Part shown: positions 36,490 through 44,693 of the stretch, one piece after another
How the letters are laid out: the number at the start of each line of letters is the position of its first letter
Numbering within the stretch: the stretch's first letter is position 1
Notes under the pieces: model-generated
What the model was told of the DNA's origin: nothing
What the model saw: only the letters and a program-made list of their open reading frames with translations
Databases searched by the model: none
Assembly (NCBI RefSeq): GCF_000956405.1
Contig: NZ_JYIV01000016.1
Coordinates: forward strand, 1-64,000
Reading direction: 5' to 3'
DNA length: 64,000 nt
Source of the DNA: Microbacterium oxydans
GTDB taxonomy: Bacteria > Actinomycetota > Actinomycetes > Actinomycetales > Microbacteriaceae
Program-made: the position numbers and the translations under genes

Positions 36490-38216
36490 CCACCGCGTCA
36501 TCCACGCAGAAGGTGCTGATCGCGAATCGCGGAGAGATCGCGGTCCGCGTGATCCGCGCCTGCGCCGAAGCCGGGTACTCCTCGGTCGCGGGCTATGCGG
36601 ATCAGGATGCCGATGCCCTGCACGTGCGCTTGGCGGACGAGGCCGTGGGGCTGGGCGGCTCCACGGGGGCCGAGACGTACCTGTCCGTCGACGCGCTGCT
36701 CGCGGCCGCACGGCAGTCGGGGGCGACCGCCGTGCACCCCGGATACGGATTCCTGTCGGAGAGCGCGGCCTTCGCCCGTGCCGTGGAGGACGCGGGGCTG
36801 GTCTGGATCGGACCGACCCCCGAGAGCATCGACGCGCTCGGTGACAAGATGACCGCGCGCCGTATCGCCCAGCGGGTCGGAGCGCCGCTCGCCGCCGGCA
36901 CCGATGAGCCTCTGGCAGGGCCTGAGGAGGCGGTGGCGTTCGCCGAGGAGCATGGTCTCCCCATCGCGATCAAGGCCGCGTTCGGCGGCGGCGGACGCGG
37001 GCTCAAGGTGGTGCGTGAGCTTTCCGAGGTCGCCGAGGCCTTCGACGCGGCCACCCGCGAGGCGATCGCGGCGTTCGGTCGAGGAGAGTGCTTCGTGGAG
37101 CGCTTCCTCGAGAGTCCACGCCACATCGAGGTGCAGGTGCTCGGCGACGGACTCGGCGGTGTCGTGGTGGTCGGCGACCGCGACTGCTCGATGCAGCGCC
37201 GTAACCAGAAGCTCATCGAGGAGGCGCCCGCTCCCGGGCTCTCCGTCGAGCAGCGGACGCGGTTCCACGATGCAGCGCGCTCGATCTGCGGTGAGGTGCA
37301 GTACCGCGGAGCCGGCACCGTGGAGTTCCTGCTCGCCGCCGACGGCACCATCTCGTTCCTCGAGGTGAACACCCGACTGCAGGTGGAGCATCCGGTCACC
37401 GAAGAGGTCACCGGGACCGACCTCGTGCGCGAGCAGTTCCGCATCGCCTTCGGCGAGGGCCCGTCGTTCGTCGAGACACCGACACCCGTCGGGCATGCCT
37501 TCGAGTTCCGCATCAACGCCGAGGACCCCGGCCGTGGCTTCCTTCCCAGCCCCGGTCGCGTCGACCGTCTGCGCATCCCCGGCGGACCCGGTGTGCGGTG
37601 GGACAGCGGTATCGACGAGGGCGATGTCGTGCAACCGGCCTTCGACTCGATGATCGCCAAGCTGATCGTGCATGCCGACTCCCGCGATGCCGCCATCGTG
37701 CGCGCACGGAGGGCTCTGCGCGAGCTCGCGGTCGAGGGACCGGCCACCGTCATCCCGTTCGATGTGATGGCGCTCGACGAGCAGGCGTTCGCCACGGCGA
37801 CCTTCGCGGTGCACACGCAGTGGATCGAGAAAGCGCTGCTGCCGAAGCTCGAGGCCCAGCTGCGACCGGCAGCGGTGCCGGAAGCCGCCCTGCAGCGCTT
37901 CCCGGTCGAGATCGACGGCCGACGCGTGATGCTCGGGATCCCGGCGGGGTTGTTGTCGGGCCTCGGTCGTCCGGCGGACCCCGCGGCCGCGGCACCTACG
38001 ACCGATCCGAGTGAGCTGCGCTCGCCGGTGCCCGGCACGCTCGTGCGCTGGCTCGTCGACGACGGCGCCGAAGTCACGGAGGGTGAGCCCGTCGCGGTCC
38101 TCGACGCCATGAAGATGGAGACCACGGTCACGGCGCACCGCTCAGGAGTCCTGTCGCAGCGCGCCGAGCTCTCCGCCGTGGTCCCTGTCGACGCTGTGCT
38201 CGCCGTCATCGCCTGA
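36486..38216 (+). CDS. Biotin carboxylase-BCCP fusion (acyl-CoA/urea carboxylase alpha-type)
   Basis: A 576-aa protein. The biotin carboxylase domain has the N-terminal VLIANRGEIAVRVIRA, ATP-grasp loop KAAFGGGGRGLKVV, catalytic EVNTRLQVEHPVTE and C-terminal region to about 450. The C-terminal BCCP has the biotinyl Lys in DAMKMETTV (about residue 543). No CoA-specific carboxyltransferase gene is adjacent. The only neighbouring carboxyltransferase-like module is the AHS1-AHS2 fusion overlapping it by 4 nt. It may serve a 5-oxoproline- or urea-type carboxylation rather than acetyl-CoA. Confidence 0.88.
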   Translation: MTTASSTQKVLIANRGEIAVRVIRACAEAGYSSVAGYADQDADALHVRLADEAVGLGGSTGAETYLSVDALLAAARQSGATAVHPGYGFLSESAAFARAVEDAGLVWIGPTPESIDALGDKMTARRIAQRVGAPLAAGTDEPLAGPEEAVAFAEEHGLPIAIKAAFGGGGRGLKVVRELSEVAEAFDAATREAIAAFGRGECFVERFLESPRHIEVQVLGDGLGGVVVVGDRDCSMQRRNQKLIEEAPAPGLSVEQRTRFHDAARSICGEVQYRGAGTVEFLLAADGTISFLEVNTRLQVEHPVTEEVTGTDLVREQFRIAFGEGPSFVETPTPVGHAFEFRINAEDPGRGFLPSPGRVDRLRIPGGPGVRWDSGIDEGDVVQPAFDSMIAKLIVHADSRDAAIVRARRALRELAVEGPATVIPFDVMALDEQAFATATFAVHTQWIEKALLPKLEAQLRPAAVPEAALQRFPVEIDGRRVMLGIPAGLLSGLGRPADPAAAAPTTDPSELRSPVPGTLVRWLVDDGAEVTEGEPVAVLDAMKMETTVTAHRSGVLSQRAELSAVVPVDAVLAVIA

Positions 38217-38259
38217 CCGCTGCGCCCCATGCGTCCCCGCCGCGTCGGGGTTCCTCGTC

Positions 38260-38320
38260 GCTCCCGTCGCACTTTCTGTCGGTATCCCGAGGGCAGAGCG
38301 ACAGAAAGTGCGACGGGAGC
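38260..38320. repeat. Long perfect hairpin, GTCGC..CTGTCG family
   Basis: A 22-bp perfect stem (arms 38260-38281 and 38299-38320) with a 17-nt loop. The arm contains CCCGTCGCACTTTCTGTCG, matching the 23414 hairpin in all but a few bases. It lies between the convergent carboxylase and uracil permease genes, so termination on both strands is likely. Confidence 0.8.
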
Positions 38321-38330
38321 AGAGGGGGTC

Positions 38331-39659
38331 CTACTCGGGGTCGCCGCCGAGCGGGCCGACCGCCTCCAAGGGCTTGGGGTCGTCGGCGCCCGTCTTGCGC
38401 AGGCGGGCGATGAGGTTGCCCAGGTGGTAGATCAGGATCGCCGCGACCGTGGCGATGACGATGCCGCCCAGCTCGAACCCGGAGGCCTCGTCCTTGATCA
38501 TGAAGCCGCCGACGGCCATGATCAGCGCGACGGCCGCCGTGTACTGGTTGACCGGGCGGGAGAAGTCGACCCGGTTGTCGACCCAGATCTTGATGCCGAT
38601 GACACCGATCAGACCGTAGAGTGCGGTCGTCACGCCGCCGAGCACACCGGCGGGCACCGAGTTGATGACCTCGCCGAACTTCGGGGAGAGGCTGAGCAGG
38701 ATCGCGGCGGCGCCGGCCACCCAGTAGGCGGCGGTGGAGTAGACGCGGGTGGAAGCCATCACGCCGATGTTCTCTCCGTAGGTCGTCGTGCCCGAACCGC
38801 CGAAGAATCCCGCGAGCGTGGTGGAGACGCCGTCCGCGATCAGTGCCTTGCCGGTCTGCTGGTTCACGGTCGAGTCGCCGGTCATCGTCGCGACGCCGCG
38901 CACGTGCCCGACGTTCTCGGCGATCAGGACCAGGACGACCGGGAGGAACATCGCGAGCGCGGTGAGGGTGCCGGGCTCGGTGAAGTTCGGGAAGTGGAAG
39001 GTCGGGAGGCCCACCCAGTCCGCCTTCTCGACGGCCGAGAAGTCGAGCTCTCCACGGAACCCCGCGAAGATGTAGCCGGCGATCACGCCGAGGAAGATCG
39101 AGATGCGGCCGAGGAAACCGCGGAAGACGACGGCGAAGAGGATGGTGATGGCGAGAGTGAACGTCGCCGTCACGGGTGCTGCGGCGTAGTTGTTGTGTGC
39201 GGCCCCGGCGAGGTTGAACCCGATGAGGGCGACGATCGTGCCGGCGAGGACCGGGGGCAGGAAGCGATCGACCCACTTCACTCCGACCGTGTGCACCACG
39301 ACGCCGATGATCGCCAGCAGCACGCCGACCGCGACGATGCCGGCCAGGGCGGTGCCCATGTTCGCAGAGGCGGTCGCGGCGGTGACGGGGGCGATGAAGG
39401 CGAACGATGAGCCGAGGTAGCTGGGGAGCTTGTTGCGTGTGACGAGCAGGAACAGGATCGTTCCGAGGCCGCTGAAGAGCAGCGTGGTGGCGACCGGGAA
39501 CCCGGTGATGATCGGCACGAGGAACGTGGCGCCGAACATCGCGACGACGTGCTGGAGTCCGATCGCGATCGTCGCGGGCCAGTTCAGACGCTCATCGGGA
39601 CGGACGACGGCGCCGGGTTCGACCGTGCGGCCGTTTCCGTGCAGCTTCCACAGGGCCAT
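38331..39659 (-). CDS. uraA: Uracil/xanthine permease (NCS2 family)
   Basis: A 442-aa nucleobase:cation symporter with about 14 membrane segments. Diagnostic stretches are IGLQHVVAMFGATFLVPIITG at the N-terminus and NIGVMASTRVYS near the family signature. Closest in character to UraA/PyrP. It ends just past the hairpin at 38260-38320. No PyrR-type leader was recognised upstream. Confidence 0.9.
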   Translation of the reverse strand: MALWKLHGNGRTVEPGAVVRPDERLNWPATIAIGLQHVVAMFGATFLVPIITGFPVATTLLFSGLGTILFLLVTRNKLPSYLGSSFAFIAPVTAATASANMGTALAGIVAVGVLLAIIGVVVHTVGVKWVDRFLPPVLAGTIVALIGFNLAGAAHNNYAAAPVTATFTLAITILFAVVFRGFLGRISIFLGVIAGYIFAGFRGELDFSAVEKADWVGLPTFHFPNFTEPGTLTALAMFLPVVLVLIAENVGHVRGVATMTGDSTVNQQTGKALIADGVSTTLAGFFGGSGTTTYGENIGVMASTRVYSTAAYWVAGAAAILLSLSPKFGEVINSVPAGVLGGVTTALYGLIGVIGIKIWVDNRVDFSRPVNQYTAAVALIMAVGGFMIKDEASGFELGGIVIATVAAILIYHLGNLIARLRKTGADDPKPLEAVGPLGGDPE

Positions 39660-39736
39660 GCGGGCTCCTCAGGGTTCGGGGGATGGCAGGAGTGCCGGAG
39701 CAACATTACCGATTCCTGAGTTTTCACTGAACGTCT

Positions 39737-39770
39737 TCTACCATGGTAGATGGCGAGGTAGAATGGTAGA
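39737..39770 (+). promoter_or_regulatory. VapBC autoregulatory operator
   Basis: The perfect 14-bp palindrome TCTACCATGGTAGA (39737-39750) is followed by two further GGTAGA half-sites at 39757-39762 and 39765-39770. The cluster ends at the vapB start codon. Such repeats are bound cooperatively by VapB-VapC complexes in other systems. Confidence 0.75.
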
Positions 39771-39771
39771 C

Positions 39772-40035
39772 ATGAGCCTGAACATCAAGAACGAGACGAC
39801 GCATGAGCTGGTGCGCCGGCTCGCGGCGCTCACCGGGCAGAGTCAGACCAGTGCGGTGGAAGATGCCGTTCGACGGCGCCTCGCCGAGCTGGAGGAGCAG
39901 CGCTCAGGCGAAGAAGAGGAGCGCCGTCGCCGTATCCGGGCGGTGATCCGCCGGGCGCAGCAGATTCCCTCCACCGGACGCACGACCGAGGAGATCATGG
40001 ACGAGCTCTACGACGAGACGGGTATGCCGCGTTGA
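39772..40035 (+). CDS. vapB: VapB-type antitoxin (PSK/Rv0623-like)
   Basis: An 87-aa antitoxin with a ribbon-helix-helix-like N-terminus (SLNIKNETTHELVRRLAALTG) and a charged C-terminal tail that would bind the toxin. The MSLNIKN start is canonical for this family, so the ATG at 39772 is preferred. An ATG at 39763 inside the operator repeats would add three residues. The stop overlaps the toxin's TTG start by 4 nt. Confidence 0.9.
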   Translation: MSLNIKNETTHELVRRLAALTGQSQTSAVEDAVRRRLAELEEQRSGEEEERRRRIRAVIRRAQQIPSTGRTTEEIMDELYDETGMPR

Positions 40036-40427
40036 TCGTCGATTCCTCGGCCCTCGTGGCTGTCTTGATGGCTGAGTCCGACGCTGCCGAGATGGGCGAA
40101 CTGTTGGAGGCGGGCCCCTTCTCACTGTCCGCGGCCACGCTCACGGAGTGCATGATCGTGCTCCGCGGTAAGGGAGGTGAGGCGAAGGTGCTCGCGCTGG
40201 ACGAGCTTCTGGAAGTGACGGGTGCGACCGTCGTTCCGCTCGACGAGGCCCAGGCGCGCCTGGCAGCCAGGGCGTACGTCAGATTCGGACGCGGTTCCGG
40301 GAGCGCCGCTCGGCTGAACTACGGCGACTGCTTCTCTTACGCGCTCGCGATCAGTCGCGACGAGCCTCTGCTCTTCACGGGTGACGACTTCATCCACACC
40401 GACGTGCGCCGGGTGGAGCTGGCCTGA
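40032..40427 (+). CDS. vapC: VapC-type PIN-domain ribonuclease toxin
   Basis: A 131-aa PIN-domain toxin. Acidic metal ligands are visible: Asp4 in MIVDSSALVAVL, Glu in TLTECMIVL, Asp in NYGDCFSYALA and Asp in TGDDF. It starts with TTG at 40032, overlapping vapB. It probably cleaves RNA (many actinobacterial VapCs target tRNA or rRNA) when VapB is degraded. It ends 4 nt before the convergent purC gene. Confidence 0.92.
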   Translation: MIVDSSALVAVLMAESDAAEMGELLEAGPFSLSAATLTECMIVLRGKGGEAKVLALDELLEVTGATVVPLDEAQARLAARAYVRFGRGSGSAARLNYGDCFSYALAISRDEPLLFTGDDFIHTDVRRVELA

Positions 40428-40431
40428 GGCG

Positions 40432-41310
40432 TCAGGCGCCGAGTCGCTGGATCAGCTCGCGGTAGCGGTCGGCGGTGCGCTCGACCACGTCGTCGGGAAG
40501 AAACGGCGGCTCGCCCTCCTGGTCCCAGTTGGCGGCGAGCCAGTCGCGCACGATCTGCTTGTCGAAGCTCGCCATCCGCTCGCCGGGAGTCGTGCCGGTG
40601 CGCCAGGCCTCGGCATCCCAGTAGCGGGATGAATCGCTCGTGAGCACCTCGTCGGCCAGGCGCAGCGTGCCGTCGGCGTCCGTGCCGAACTCGAACTTGG
40701 TGTCGGCGAGGATCAGACCCTTCTCCTCGGCGATGCCGGCCGCAGCCGTGTAGATGGCAAGGGACGTGTCGCGCAGCTCGGCCGCGCGTTCGGCGCCGAC
40801 GAGTTCGACCGTGCGCTCGAACGTGATGTTCTCGTCGTGCTCACCCATCGGGGCCTTGTATGCCGGAGTGAACAGCGGCTCGGGCAGACGGTCGCCGTTC
40901 TGCAGACCCGCAGGCAGCGGGATGCCGCACACCGTGCCGCTCTCCCGGTACTCGGCCCATCCGGAACCGGTGATGTAGCCGCGTACGACGCACTCGATCG
41001 GCAGCATCTCGAGCGACTGGGCGAGCATCGCGCGATCGGCCACGGCCTCAGGCAGCTCGCCCTCGGCGATGTGGTTGGGGAAGTCGGAGAGCTGCGCGAA
41101 CCACCAGCGGCTCAGTCGCGTCAGCAGGGCGCCCTTGTCGGTGATGCCGGGGGAGAGGACGAAGTCGAAGGCGCTCACCCGGTCTGAGGCGACGACGAGG
41201 ATGCGCGTGTCCGCCGGATCCTCGGAGGCGTACAGGTCGCGGACCTTGCCGGAGTAGATGTGCCGCCAGCCGGGGATGCTCTGTGCCGTGCCTTCTGAAG
41301 GTGTGCTCAC
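40432..41310 (-). CDS. purC: SAICAR synthetase
   Basis: A 292-aa purine biosynthesis enzyme joining CAIR and aspartate. It has the N-terminal YSGKVRDLYA, VVASDRVSAFDFVL, ECVVRGYITGSGWAEY and DEVLTSDSSRYW blocks. Length is normal for the yeast-like and actinobacterial class. It is separated from purSQ and purD, so purine genes in this window are scattered singly. Confidence 0.95.
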   Translation of the reverse strand: MSTPSEGTAQSIPGWRHIYSGKVRDLYASEDPADTRILVVASDRVSAFDFVLSPGITDKGALLTRLSRWWFAQLSDFPNHIAEGELPEAVADRAMLAQSLEMLPIECVVRGYITGSGWAEYRESGTVCGIPLPAGLQNGDRLPEPLFTPAYKAPMGEHDENITFERTVELVGAERAAELRDTSLAIYTAAAGIAEEKGLILADTKFEFGTDADGTLRLADEVLTSDSSRYWDAEAWRTGTTPGERMASFDKQIVRDWLAANWDQEGEPPFLPDDVVERTADRYRELIQRLGA

Positions 41311-41387
41311 CCGCCCATTATCCCGGTTCCCACCGCCGCCGAACGCCGTGGCATCGAGGCGTCGGTGGGGAGTCCTAGCCTGGTGGC

Positions 41388-41936
41388 GTGAACACCGACA
41401 TCCTCACACCGCGCCTTCGGCTGTCCCGCCCGACCGCCGCCGACCTCGATCCGCTGTTCGGGATCTCGGCCGACCCACGGGTGTGGACGCATTACCCCAG
41501 CCTTCGCCATCAGCGTCGGGAGGACACCCTTGCCGCGATGGCACGCTGGGAGACGAGCTGGTCCGCCGCCGGTCTGGGGTCGTGGGCGGTCCGCCTGCGC
41601 TCCACGGGTGAGCTGATCGGCAACGGCGGGTGCACGCTGCTCGGTGGCGAGGTCTGGAACCTCGGGTATCGGCTGTCGGCCGACCATCACGGTCAGGGGT
41701 ACGCCACCGAGCTCGCCCTCGCTGCGGTCGAGGCGGCGTGTGCGGTCGATCCCGATCGCCCCGTGATCGCATATCTCGTCGAGCACAACCTCGCGTCGGC
41801 GCGAGTCGCCGAGAAGGCGGGGCTCGAACCCGTGCACCGTGCGCCGGATGCGGGAAACCCCGATCCCTCCGTGTGGCGACTCGTGTACGCCGACCGTCCG
41901 CTCACGGAGGCGCAGCTCGCGGCGACCTCGCTGTGA
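41388..41936 (+). CDS. GNAT acetyltransferase (RimJ/RimL type)
   Basis: A 182-aa acetyltransferase. It has the N-terminal LTPRLRLSRPTAADLDPLF and the acetyl-CoA-binding region NLGYRLSADHHGQGYATELALAAVEAA. The GTG start at 41388 is used. It resembles proteins that acetylate N-termini or small amines; the substrate is not evident. Divergent from purC. Confidence 0.85.
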   Translation: MNTDILTPRLRLSRPTAADLDPLFGISADPRVWTHYPSLRHQRREDTLAAMARWETSWSAAGLGSWAVRLRSTGELIGNGGCTLLGGEVWNLGYRLSADHHGQGYATELALAAVEAACAVDPDRPVIAYLVEHNLASARVAEKAGLEPVHRAPDAGNPDPSVWRLVYADRPLTEAQLAATSL

Positions 41937-41989
41937 GAGTTCATCGATCCGTCACGACTTCGTCTTCTCGGCGGGCGGAAACAGGCGTA

Positions 41990-42005
41990 TAGTCCACATG
42001 GACTA
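41990..42005 (+). promoter_or_regulatory. Candidate PadR operator
   Basis: Inverted repeat with arms TAGTCC and GGACTA around ACAT, ending 13 nt before the padR start codon. The position fits autorepression of the padR-exporter operon. Confidence 0.6.
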
Positions 42006-42018
42006 ATTGAGGTGGGAC

Positions 42019-42645
42019 ATGAAGAAGGATGCCGTCGACCGGCTCACCCCCATGGGGGTGATGGTGCTCGCGCTGCTGCGCGAAGGCGACATGCACCCCT
42101 ATGAGATGGTGCGTCTCATGCGGGCCCGCCACGACGACCGCCTGCTCACGATCACCAACGGGACGCTGTATCACACGGTGTCCCGGCTGCATCGTGCGGG
42201 CCTGATCGACGAGCTCGGCATCGACCGCGAGGGAAATCGGCCCGAGCGGACGACCTACTCCTTGACGGAGACCGGACGTGAAGCGGTCGTGACGTGGGTG
42301 CGGCGTGAGCTGCCCCGCATCGATCACCCGGCCGACTTCCGCATCGCGCTCGCCGAGGCGCACAACCTCGAGCGTCCGGAGGTCGTCGACCTCCTGCGCG
42401 CGAGGAGGATCGCACTGGTCGACGATCACGCACGGCATCGAGACGGGCTCGGCAAGGCCAGGGAGAAGCACGTGCCGGAGCAGGTGCTGGTCGAGATCGA
42501 GCGTCAGGAAGCCCTGCTGACGGCAGAGCTCCGCTGGCTCGACTCGCTCCTCGATCGTCTCGAAACCGAGGTCCTGCCGTGGGGTCCCACGGCATTCCAG
42601 AACTCAGACCGCTACCGCGCTCAGCGAAAGGCTGCACAGCAATGA
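42019..42645 (+). CDS. PadR-family transcriptional regulator
   Basis: A 208-aa regulator. The winged HTH spans about residues 10-85 (TPMGVMVLALLREGDMHPYEMVRLM; ITNGTLYHTVSRLHRAGLI), followed by a helical dimerisation domain. The ATG at 42019 follows GAGGTGG; a TTG four codons upstream is less likely. The stop overlaps the ATG of the multidrug exporter, so the regulator controls its own transporter. Confidence 0.92.
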   Translation: MKKDAVDRLTPMGVMVLALLREGDMHPYEMVRLMRARHDDRLLTITNGTLYHTVSRLHRAGLIDELGIDREGNRPERTTYSLTETGREAVVTWVRRELPRIDHPADFRIALAEAHNLERPEVVDLLRARRIALVDDHARHRDGLGKAREKHVPEQVLVEIERQEALLTAELRWLDSLLDRLETEVLPWGPTAFQNSDRYRAQRKAAQQ

Positions 42646-44213
42646 CAGATACGCCTCGCGACGGAGACCGCCCGCCGGTGTCCGCGCCCTCCACCTCCGG
42701 TCCGTCGACCGGCACGTACTCCGTGGGCCACAAGCCCGCGAGTCCCTGGCCCGCCCTCTGGGCGCTGGTCATCGGCTTCTTCATGATCCTCGTCGACACC
42801 ACGATCGTCTCGGTCGCGAACCCGGCGATCAAGGCCGCCCTCGACCCGAACACGAACAACCTCGACAACGTCGTGTGGGTCACGAGCGCGTACCTTCTCG
42901 CATATGCGGTCCCGCTGCTGATCACCGGTCGCCTGGGCGACCGCTTCGGTCCGAAGAACATCTACCTCATCGGCCTTGCGGTGTTCACCCTCGCCTCTCT
43001 GTGGTGCGGGCTGTCCGATTCGCTCGGAATGCTCATCGCCGCGCGCGCCGTGCAGGGTCTCGGCGCTGCGTTCATGACGCCGCAGACCATGGCCGTGATC
43101 ACCCGCACGTTCCCGCCCGAGCGTCGCGGCGCTGCGATGGGCCTGTGGGGTGCCACCGCCGGTGTCGCCACGCTCGTCGGACCGCTCGTGGGCGGCCTGC
43201 TCGTGGACGGCTTCGGCTGGGAGTGGATCTTCTTCGTGAACATCCCGGTCGGCATCGTCGCTTTCGTGCTCGCCTGGCGTCTGGTTCCGAAGCTGGCCAC
43301 GCACCCGCACCGCTTCGACGTCGTGGGCGTGGTGCTCAGCGCCGTGGCACTGTTCCTCATCGTGTTCGGACTCCAGGAAGGAGAGAAGTTCGACTGGGGC
43401 GTGATCTGGGGCCCGATCTCGGTCTGGAGCCTGATCATCGCCGGACTCGTCGTGCTCGGGCTGTTCATCTTCCAGCAGGCGAAGACCCGCAGCGAACCTC
43501 TCGTGCCGCTCGAGCTCTTCCGCGACCGCAACTTCTCCGGGGCGAACGTGGCCATCGCCGCGGTCGGCTTCACGGTGACGAGCATGTCGCTGCCGATGAT
43601 GTTCTTCCTGCAGACCGCGCGCGGGCTCACCCCGACGGAGGCGGCGCTGCTGCTGATCCCGATGGCGGTGCTGTCCGGAGTGCTCGCTCCGGTCGCCGGC
43701 AAGATCCTCGACCGGGTGGATCCGCGCATCATCCTGATCCCTGGGCTGCTCTGTGTCGCCGGGGCGCTCGTCTGGTACTCGGCGCTGATCAACATGGACA
43801 CGCCGATCCTGATGTTCCTCCTGCCGTCGGCGCTGATGGGTATCGGCAACGCCGGAATGTGGGGCCCGCTCGCCACCACTGCGACGCGCAAGCTCCCGCC
43901 GCGTCAGGCGGGCGCAGGTGCCGGCATCTACAACACGACCAGGACCATCGGATCGGTGATCGGATCGGCCTCCATCGCGGCGTTCATGCAGTCCAGGCTC
44001 GAGGCGAACCTCCCGGGCCTCGCAGACGCCCCGGCCGGGATCTCGACCGGCGGTGCACTGCCGCCGCAGGTGGCGGACGGGTTTGCCGCAGGGATGTCGC
44101 AGGCGATCTTGCTGCCGGCGTGCGTCATGGCGGTCGCGCTCATCGCCTCACTGTTCCTCGGTCGGTACGACAAGACAGAGGTGCCGGCTCCCGCATCCGC
44201 GCGCACCGAGTAG
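42642..44213 (+). CDS. MFS drug exporter, DHA2 (EmrB/QacA) family
   Basis: A 523-aa antiporter with 14 predicted membrane segments. Motif D1 is in the first helix (FFMILVDTTIVSVANPAI) and motif A is GRLGDRFGPKNIYLIG. Motif C is GLWGATAGVATLVGPLVGG. It probably exports toxic organic compounds using the proton gradient. It is translationally coupled to the PadR gene upstream and followed by a 21-bp terminator hairpin. Confidence 0.92.
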   Translation: MTDTPRDGDRPPVSAPSTSGPSTGTYSVGHKPASPWPALWALVIGFFMILVDTTIVSVANPAIKAALDPNTNNLDNVVWVTSAYLLAYAVPLLITGRLGDRFGPKNIYLIGLAVFTLASLWCGLSDSLGMLIAARAVQGLGAAFMTPQTMAVITRTFPPERRGAAMGLWGATAGVATLVGPLVGGLLVDGFGWEWIFFVNIPVGIVAFVLAWRLVPKLATHPHRFDVVGVVLSAVALFLIVFGLQEGEKFDWGVIWGPISVWSLIIAGLVVLGLFIFQQAKTRSEPLVPLELFRDRNFSGANVAIAAVGFTVTSMSLPMMFFLQTARGLTPTEAALLLIPMAVLSGVLAPVAGKILDRVDPRIILIPGLLCVAGALVWYSALINMDTPILMFLLPSALMGIGNAGMWGPLATTATRKLPPRQAGAGAGIYNTTRTIGSVIGSASIAAFMQSRLEANLPGLADAPAGISTGGALPPQVADGFAAGMSQAILLPACVMAVALIASLFLGRYDKTEVPAPASARTE

Positions 44214-44230
44214 TCGACGACTCTCCCTCC

Positions 44231-44277
44231 ACGATGAGTCCGAGGGGTGCGTACTCCGCACCCCTCGGACTCATCGT
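44231..44277. terminator. Terminator hairpin after the exporter gene
   Basis: A perfect 21-bp stem (arms 44231-44251 and 44257-44277) with a 5-nt loop, 17 nt after the exporter stop. The size and perfection suggest strong termination. Its downstream edge is close to where the DUF4160 remnant begins. Confidence 0.8.
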
Positions 44278-44336
44278 CGTCCCGGCTCGGTTCGGTCCGG
44301 CGGGCCGAGCTACGGCCGGTAGAATCGGCCGCGAAG

Positions 44337-44435
44337 ACGAGGTTCGATGACCGCGAACTGCGGGCGCTCCGACGGTTGATCGAGCACCGGCGCGAGCTGA
44401 TCGAGGGGGCCTGGCATGAGCACTTCGGTGGATGA
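44337..44435 (+). pseudogene. DUF4160 remnant (5' truncated)
   Basis: The frame encodes FDDRELRALRRLIEHRRELI followed by EGAWHEHFGG, which is the C-terminal helix and end of DUF4160 proteins (normally 75-90 aa). Only the last 30 or so residues are present. The upstream part of the frame runs into the exporter's terminator and shows no DUF4160 similarity or in-frame ATG. It overlaps the start of the DUF2442 gene, its usual partner. A decayed gene is the simplest reading; translation from a non-ATG start cannot be ruled out. Confidence 0.6.
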
Positions 44436-44652
44436 CGCGGTCGCGGTGGGGGCCCAGATCGACGAACGGGACCTTCACGTGCGGATGAAGGACGGACGCA
44501 CCATCAGCGTCCCCCTGAGCTGGTTCCCGCGTCTTGCCGATGCGAGCGCGGAGGAGCGTGCGGATTGGTATTTGATCGGCGAGGGTGAGGGCATCCACTG
44601 GCGACAGCTGGATGAGGACATCTCCATCGCCGCGCTGCTTCGAGGCCGCTGA
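44416..44652 (+). CDS. DUF2442 domain protein
   Basis: A 78-aa protein with the DUF2442 pattern VRMKDGRTISVPLSWFPRLADAS and a C-terminal HWRQLDEDISIAALLRG. It is usually paired with a DUF4160 protein in toxin-antitoxin-like pairs, but only a fragment of that partner remains here. The function is not established. The start at 44416 lies inside the remnant's frame. Confidence 0.85.
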   Translation: MSTSVDDAVAVGAQIDERDLHVRMKDGRTISVPLSWFPRLADASAEERADWYLIGEGEGIHWRQLDEDISIAALLRGR

Positions 44653-44693
44653 CCCGTTTTGTCGGGCACTCCGAAATGTGATGTCATCGGGCG

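Noticed and set aside
36486..38216. BC-BCCP protein considered as housekeeping acetyl-/propionyl-CoA carboxylase alpha subunit
   Set aside because: Not excluded, but no beta subunit or birA lies adjacent, and it is translationally coupled to the AHS1-AHS2 fusion. The operon-specific role is preferred.
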